Part shown: piece after piece, positions 58,757 to 64,000 of the stretch
Position numbering within the stretch: the first letter of the stretch is position 1
How the letters are laid out: every line of letters begins with the position of its first letter
Assembly: GCA_009767595.1 (NCBI GenBank)
Contig: VSDK01022210.1
Location: 680,148-744,147 of the forward strand
DNA length: 64,000 bases
Source: Symbiodinium kawagutii
Lineage: Eukaryota; Sar; Dinophyceae; Suessiales; Symbiodiniaceae
Direction: 5' to 3'
The notes under the pieces: generated by a model
Database searches by the model: none
What the model saw: only the letters and a program-made list of their open reading frames with translations
Told to the model about the DNA's origin: nothing
Made by a program: the position numbers and the translations under genes

Positions 58757-59738
58757 CTGCTACGCAAGGGGAAAAATGACATCAATCATATATCAATTGG
58801 ATATATAGATAGTGAAAAAAAAATATATATACAAAAAATCCTGGTATCCAATTAATGTATAAATAGTTATCATCATATACACATTAATTGGATTTACTGT
58901 GCGATTAACGAAAAATAAGTAAATAATCACCATCAACATGGCACAGTAAATTGTTGTGTGTATGTTTTTCTTCGCTTTTTTAGTTCACCTTGAAATATTT
59001 ATCATATATACATGCCAATCTGCTGCGTATCAAGAAACAAAGGTGCTGCACAAAATGCTTTCATGCACAGCTTCGAAAAATGATATCAACGTACCCCGCA
59101 AACTGTTCTTAAAATTTATGCATTTTATAAATCAATAAACAAATACCGTAGTTTGAATGTTAAATAAAAGTATTGGACATATGTAGAAGAATATGACTAA
59201 CTAGCTGTCTATCCATCCAATCATCCGAAAGTCCGCCTACTGGATGATCACCTCCATTGACGAAATGAGGACATACCAGCATGTATACCACGTGTTCAAA
59301 GCCAGGAAGTTCAATGGCTGGGGTAAAGGACCAACAGAATAGAGGATAAAACCGTACCAATACTAATGTATGCTGATAAATTGGCAAATGTAACTACATG
59401 TAAATCAAAATGTGTACTTAAATGAGGATATTAAATCATTACCCCAAATCAATCATAACTAATTATCATTCATCACCACCGAGCATCATTGTCCCCAAAC
59501 TTGTTGGTTCTTGTGGCTTCTCAAAATCCGATCTTTAGGGCCCCGGCCCCCAGTGACTTGGGGTGATTTCGAAGAACCAACATTGACCAAACATCAACCA
59601 AATTCAACAGCCATCAACCACGCTTAAGCAGACTTGACCGGCCTGTGATCAATTGACCGACCTGTGATCAATCATTTTCCAAGCAGTAACCAACCTTTAG
59701 CAACATCAACATCGACAGCGAGCGCAAAAAAGGACCAC

Positions 59739-59772
59739 TTCAGCGTCAGCTCCTTCTTCTTCCGACGCTGGC
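59739..59772 (-). CDS. Candidate micro-exon, two possible frames
   Basis: The acceptor is GCAG|GCC. One frame is acidic (P-A-S-E-E-E-G-A-D-A-E) and ends at a GT donor at the given left edge. The other is basic and hydrophobic (QRRKKKELTLKWSFFALA) and would run to about 59718. The acidic frame matches the charged character of the following exons; the basic frame matches the phase of the 60334 exon. Confidence 0.35.
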
Positions 59773-60172
59773 CTGCTGGGACCGCAGCAGCAGGTCGCAA
59801 GGTCGGACAAAATTGTTTTACTCTGATCATGACTAATCCCTAATGCTGGCTTATATGGGTTAATAAGTTGATAATGAATAATGATGGCTAACGACATTGG
59901 TACTTCCATGCAATTCACCTTTTGGTGGATGCTTCAAGACATTCTCGACTGGGATTGAGAGATATTGAGAGTGCATTCACTACACCATATGCTGCGGCCA
60001 CACGTGTCCATGTATAACTCTATACCGCTTGGGCTTGAATCACACAGCTTCATAGCAGCAAATGACATTTAAGTATGCAATTGCATAAGCCTTGGGATTC
60101 CAACAGCCATAGGGATTTTACTGGATTTTTGCGGGGATCAATCTGGACGAAAAAAGATAGGAAATACATTAT

Positions 60173-60260
60173 ACTGGTTGGTGATGTCAACCCATTAGTC
60201 AACCAACCACCCCTTGGCTAATACTCAGGCAAATAAACAGATATTTGAAACCAACAACTG
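60173..60260. mobile_element. Family D element, diverged
   Basis: TGGTTGGTGATGTCAACCC to ATTTGAAACCAACAAC with AGTCAACCAACCACC inside. Confidence 0.5.
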
Positions 60261-60333
60261 CTATGAATGCAGGCGGCTGCATGCCCACGCGCACGCCTCT
60301 GTTCCAAACTTCTTCAAATGATTGTGGACTCAC

Positions 60334-60374
60334 CTTGGCAGCTGGGCAGGAGCTGAGCGTCAACGATGAACCCC
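60334..60374 (-). CDS. Candidate 41-nt micro-exon
   Basis: It is bounded by ATAG|G and a consensus-like AAG|GTGAGT donor. The frame that joins the exon at 59739-59772 in its basic reading gives GFIVDAQLLPSCQ; another open frame gives GSSLTLSSCPAAK. The splice signals are good but the frame is undecided. Confidence 0.35.
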
Positions 60375-61468
60375 CTATGACTCCTCAATGGTTAGTGACG
60401 GTAAATCATGGTTGATAGTTGTTAAGCAATGATGGTCAATGATGGTCAATTGATGGTTAATGATGGTTAATGATGATTGATAATTGTTAGTGATGGTTGA
60501 TAATTGTTAATGGTGGTTTGGCTATAGAACCCCGATCAATCCTCAATCGGGAATGATCACTAATTAGCGGTTCATGATGGTTTGGTTGGCAATGGCTGCT
60601 GTCTGTTTAACAATGGTTGGTGTTGTTTGGTGATAAAATCTTTCATCAAGGCGACCTGACCAGCAATACCCGGAAAAGGATGGAGAAACGATGGTGATAG
60701 ACCAACTTACATGAGCTCCTGCCAAAGCAAATTACATGCTTGGCCTTCAGACTGACAAAAGGGATACAGTTTCAAATTAGCACAGTGACCAAAGGATCAG
60801 TCGCGAATCAAAAATGATGAGTCATCACAATTGCTGATCATGTTTGAGGGCTCGAATGAGAGCTATCGCTGTTCAAATGCCAACTGTTGGGACAATTGTG
60901 ACTTTAGTGCCAGAATTCTGTTGCGATGCTGCTGTCACTTACGAGGAGGAATCACTCCAAAGGGCTGGGTCAAGGGACCCCGTGACCCCTGGCTGAGCAA
61001 ATCCAGCCGTGATCATGGACCCCCAGCAGCCCTGTCATCGCATGTGCCGCCTCTGGTATTGGCATCCCACTCATCTCAAGAACACGAACTTTACTCTCAA
61101 CTAGATAGTCAAACAAGAAACTAAGAATCAACTAAACCAACTGGTCAACGAACTCAATCAAGCAAACAAGTATCTACGACTTTTTAAGATCCACTCAGTC
61201 TAAACGCAACTAATAACGAGCAACTCACCAACTAGAAACGAATCAACTAATCTCACTCTGTATCACTATCCCCACTATTAATCTAAACCAACTAGAAACT
61301 AACCAACGATCAACCCACTATGGCTCCCACTAACCCACTATAGCTAACCTAGGCAGTTCAACCAACTAACCAACTATAAACCAACTATCAACCCACTACA
61401 TATCACTAAGTCTAAACCACCTACCACACAACCCTCCAGCGACCAAGGTGCTATCCTTGGGCTTAGGC

Positions 61469-61541
61469 CCGTTGCATAGTGATGAACTCCTGGGGATCCA
61501 GCTGCTGACAAGGCACTGCCACAGCTACGATGATGTGTTCG
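61469..61541 (-). CDS. Weak candidate exon
   Basis: The minus strand reads E-H-I-I-V-A-V-A-V-P-C then QQLDPQEFITMQR, with a CTCAG acceptor at the right (a second possible acceptor lies before Q-L-D-P) and a G|GC donor at the left. The GC content is higher than in the surrounding AACCAAC-rich intron. No family was recognised. Confidence 0.3.
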
Positions 61542-61570
61542 CTGAGTTGTTGTTGATGTTTGTTGGTTTT

Positions 61571-61691
61571 CATATGGCCATGGGCCAATATTGATCAACC
61601 AACTAATGGGGGATTTCCACCAACAAAACAAGGGAAAACAAGGGTTAATGATGGGGAACCAGGGGTACGGGGTTTCGACCCACTTCCATGT
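61571..61691. mobile_element. Family B element
   Basis: CATATGGCCATGGGCCAATAT to GGTTTCGACCCACTTCCATG with the GGGAACCAGGGGTACGGGG core. It lies immediately upstream (gene sense) of the 61469 exon candidate. Confidence 0.8.
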
Positions 61692-62094
61692 GTTTATTGT
61701 TGCTGAATTGCATGTGTGATCATTTTTGTATGTTGTTTTTTGTGTTGCTGTTTTTGTTGTTCTTTTTTCGTGGGGTGTGTGAGGGGTAATTTGCTGAAAC
61801 ACTGTTAACTAAATGGTCGCCTGTGAATGTAAACCATGCCGTGTTGACATCAGCGTCTCAACACATCTGAAAAAAACAATGTTCAACCACTGATGCTGGA
61901 TTTGTGCTAATCAACTTCAAATGCAAAAGTCCTAAATGGCATGAGTGCAATCATTGCTTGAAAAAAACACATGAGTGCTTCAATTAAGATCGAAAATAAC
62001 AATTCGTCTAGAATACATGAGCCATTGAGATTAGTGTTCATGTCTCTAATGGATTAATTTCTCCATTCAAATTAGCAGTAGTCTCATTGTAATT

Positions 62095-62204
62095 ATATGG
62101 TGGTTTCTTAAAGTAGGGGTACCCCAAAAATGGTTGGTTTATTACTAAAACTGATTATTCATAGATGATTGGGGAGTCCCCTATTTTGAGAAACACCCAT
62201 ATGG
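62095..62204. mobile_element. Family A element
   Basis: ATATGGTGGTTTCTTAAAGT to CCCCTATTTTGAGAAACACC, flanked by ATATGG on both sides; it lies about 25 bp from the candidate exon at 62230. Confidence 0.8.
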
Positions 62205-62229
62205 TTACTCAACAGGCCGCTTTCAGAAC

Positions 62230-62308
62230 TGGAAGTCGCCAGCGGCAAATGAAGTCCCATCTCCTTCCAAGCAGCGCGGAGAAATGGAGACCTCCCAGCG
62301 AGCTCGGG
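62230..62308 (-). CDS. Candidate coding exon
   Basis: A GC-rich island with an acceptor at CTGAG|CC. Taking the base left over by the exon at 63086-63198, it reads RARWEVSISPRCLEGDG then T-S-F-A-A-G-D-F-Q-F before a stop. A second frame (P-E-L-A-G-R-S-P-F-L-R-A-A-W-K) is also open, so the frame choice rests on phase alone. The left edge (a GC, GA or GT donor) is not fixed. Confidence 0.4.
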
Positions 62309-62437
62309 CTCAGCGGCGATTGGTAATGGTTAGGCTCAACGGTTGATGTTGAATGGTTGATGGTTAAAATGGTTAAATGGTTAACGGTTCAGAATTGACT
62401 TGAAATGGTTAATGTTTAAAGTGGTGAAATGGTCAAG

Positions 62438-62531
62438 TTACCCTTTGGTAAAGTAACATGGGAACGGAAAATCCACCATTTATAGCTGAAAAATCCACCA
62501 TCTATAGCCATGTTGGTTCACCAAAGGGTAA
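62438..62531. mobile_element. Family C element
   Basis: TTACCCTTTGGTAAAGTAAC to TTGGTTCACCAAAGGGTAA, with GAAAATCCACCATTTATAGC twice inside. Confidence 0.8.
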
Positions 62532-63085
62532 TGGTTAAGATTAACGGTTCACGCACATGGTTGATGTGAATGCTAATAGTTGAGGTTGATGTTTGCGTTC
62601 CATGGCTTCATGGTTGAATTTGGTGCATGGGTGACAATATTGCTTCAGGGTGATGGCCGGAAACCATAATGCTAGCACAATAGAATGAAATAAGTAACTC
62701 AACAATCAAAGTGGGAAAGGTCCGAAGATTAACATAGGGGTTGATAATGAGGGTTCATAATTCAAGAAACAAATCCGTTATATATCTAAACACCTAGAAT
62801 AAATCGAACATGATGCAAAGGGTAAACACCAGCTGGTTTGAGTGGGGACGGTTCACGATTTTGGATCTTGACATTTGAGTCAAACAGCTGCTGCCCTTCT
62901 ATCGACGTCCGACTTTGGTTTTGCTCCCTCCCTTTGGCGAACAAACAAGGAGACTTGTGTACTACTACCAGGGAATGTTCACAACAATAGGAGCATCTAT
63001 TAAGAATCTCACTTGAGGAGGTGATGTTCACATTTCTGCCTCACTGTTTTCTACAGGACCCCGCCATGTCAATGATTGGAGCCAC

Positions 63086-63198
63086 CTGTCGTGTCCCATG
63101 GGATGCCCTTGGCCCGCGCTGTCTCCCAAGGCGCCACGTCAGAAGCTGAAGCTTCTTCGCCAGTGATGAGCTGGGAGATGGTGTAGCCGCCCTTCAGC
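63086..63198 (-). CDS. Candidate coding exon, upstream of the channel core
   Basis: The 113-nt island is bounded by a TTTGCAG|G acceptor and an ACAG|GT donor. It reads LKGGYTISQLITGEEASASD and then V-A-P-W-E-T-A-R-A-K-G-I-P-W-D-T-T. The residues are soluble and mixed, with no membrane segment. It starts with one base of a split codon and leaves one base over. It is on the same strand as the channel gene and about 4 kb upstream of the first confident exon. It could be the 5' part of the channel or the 3' part of a neighbouring gene. No family was recognised. Confidence 0.5.
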
Positions 63199-64000
63199 CT
63201 GCAAACGAGCAGGTGAGGCCACAAAGGGATCATGGGCTAAGCACGCCAAAGCGCAACGACAGCTTAGCACTTCGACACAAGAAAAGCTATGAATTTGACA
63301 AGGATGAAGCTTCAGCGACAAGAATTCAGAAGAGATACCGTTGCTAGCGGAAAGGTGGCCAAATGTGGCCATGTTGGGCCAGCAGTTTTTTTTGTGCCAC
63401 AACCTGCTGCGTGATGATTGTTTTGCCCCAACGAAGAACATCCCTGCACCAAATGGCTAATGATGCTGACGAACGATAATCAAACAGTTTTAACATCAGG
63501 GCGGTCAACCGCAACAGTTTGGGATGCTTATTAGTGGTGATGCGCACAAAATGTGCCAGAACCCAACCAATCGGGCATATGTCAAGCATCCATCAGCCTG
63601 CCAAATTCATCAATAGGTGGTACCATGATCAAATAAATCCAATGATTACCATCTCTTGATTCTCATTTATGTTTCCTATTTTTCACTCATGAGCTATTTA
63701 ATCATGGCAGTCTCATTGATCTATCAACCAATGTTTAAATAGAGTGAATGAGGTTAATGACTTGTGATGATATTTTACAAGTAACCATTAAGGTTAATAT
63801 CATTGTTAACCAATTGCTAATTCTAACCATTTTGAGTTATTTTATTGTTTAAATAAGCATATTTAATCGGCGATGATTAACCAATGTTTACACTAGTAAA
63901 CGACTTGTGACGGTTAATCATCGCCGAGAAATCTGCGTCACTGCTCTTTGCTAGCCCACAGTGCTGGCAAACAACGACCAGGTTCCAGGGCCCTGCTGAA
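63199..64000. other. Non-coding end of window
   Basis: AT-rich with GGTTAATATCATTG-type repeats after 63720. The last 60 bases (from 63940) rise in GC and may start another exon; too short to call. Confidence 0.4.

Noticed and set aside
1..64000. tRNA, rRNA, spliced-leader RNA genes or a trans-splice site
   Set aside because: Looked for characteristic stems and the dinoflagellate leader motif by eye; none found. A covariance-model search would be needed to be certain.

Overview
The window looks like nuclear DNA of a dinoflagellate (a Symbiodinium/Polarella-type alga). This is inferred from the sequence: very short GC-rich exons (20-250 bases) sit in AT-rich, low-complexity introns of 0.2-3.8 kb. 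Splice acceptors are mostly AG|G, and several donors must be GC or GA rather than GT for the frame to stay open, as is known for dinoflagellates. Nothing bacterial is present: no operons, ribosome binding sites, tRNA or rRNA. The species cannot be named from sequence alone.

Almost every coding island reads on the minus strand. Walking from high to low coordinates, about 42 islands between 58756 and 6499 can be chained into one reading frame, almost all with matching splice phases. That gives roughly 3.6 kb of coding sequence in 52 kb of genome. The chain reads as one gene for a cation channel of the voltage-gated (Ion_trans) superfamily with two six-helix domains in tandem. Layout in gene order: a soluble N-terminal region (58.8-49.0 kb); domain I (S1 48.4-47.5, S2 47.1-46.4, S3 45.8, S4 44.2, S5 42.3-40.3, extracellular turret 39.0-37.2, pore helix 37.2, S6 36.3-35.5 kb); a short basic linker with an IQ-like motif (33.9 kb); domain II (S1 30.4, S2 27.3-25.6, S3 24.5, S4 21.5, S4-S5 linker and S5 20.8, turret 20.0, pore 19.6, S6 18.7-18.3 kb); and a charged, coiled-coil-like cytoplasmic tail (17.9-6.5 kb). 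Domain II carries S-I-P-D-A-L-Y-W followed by G-E-W where potassium channels have G-Y-G-D. Domain I has no recognisable filter. Weaker exon candidates continue on both sides (63.2-59.7 kb and 3.3-0.5 kb); whether they belong to the same gene is open.

The introns hold degenerate ATGGTTAATG / CATTAACCAT repeats whose strand sense flips at exons. They also hold several families of short (about 90-125 bp) inverted-repeat elements that look like MITEs, some flanked by CAYNTG-like direct repeats, plus microsatellites, a decaying 94-bp satellite and a 15-nt array interrupted by an assembly gap. Two gaps are present (28355-29011 and 51098-51160). The exon boundaries were read by eye from splice motifs and phase, without transcripts, so individual edges may be off by a few bases.
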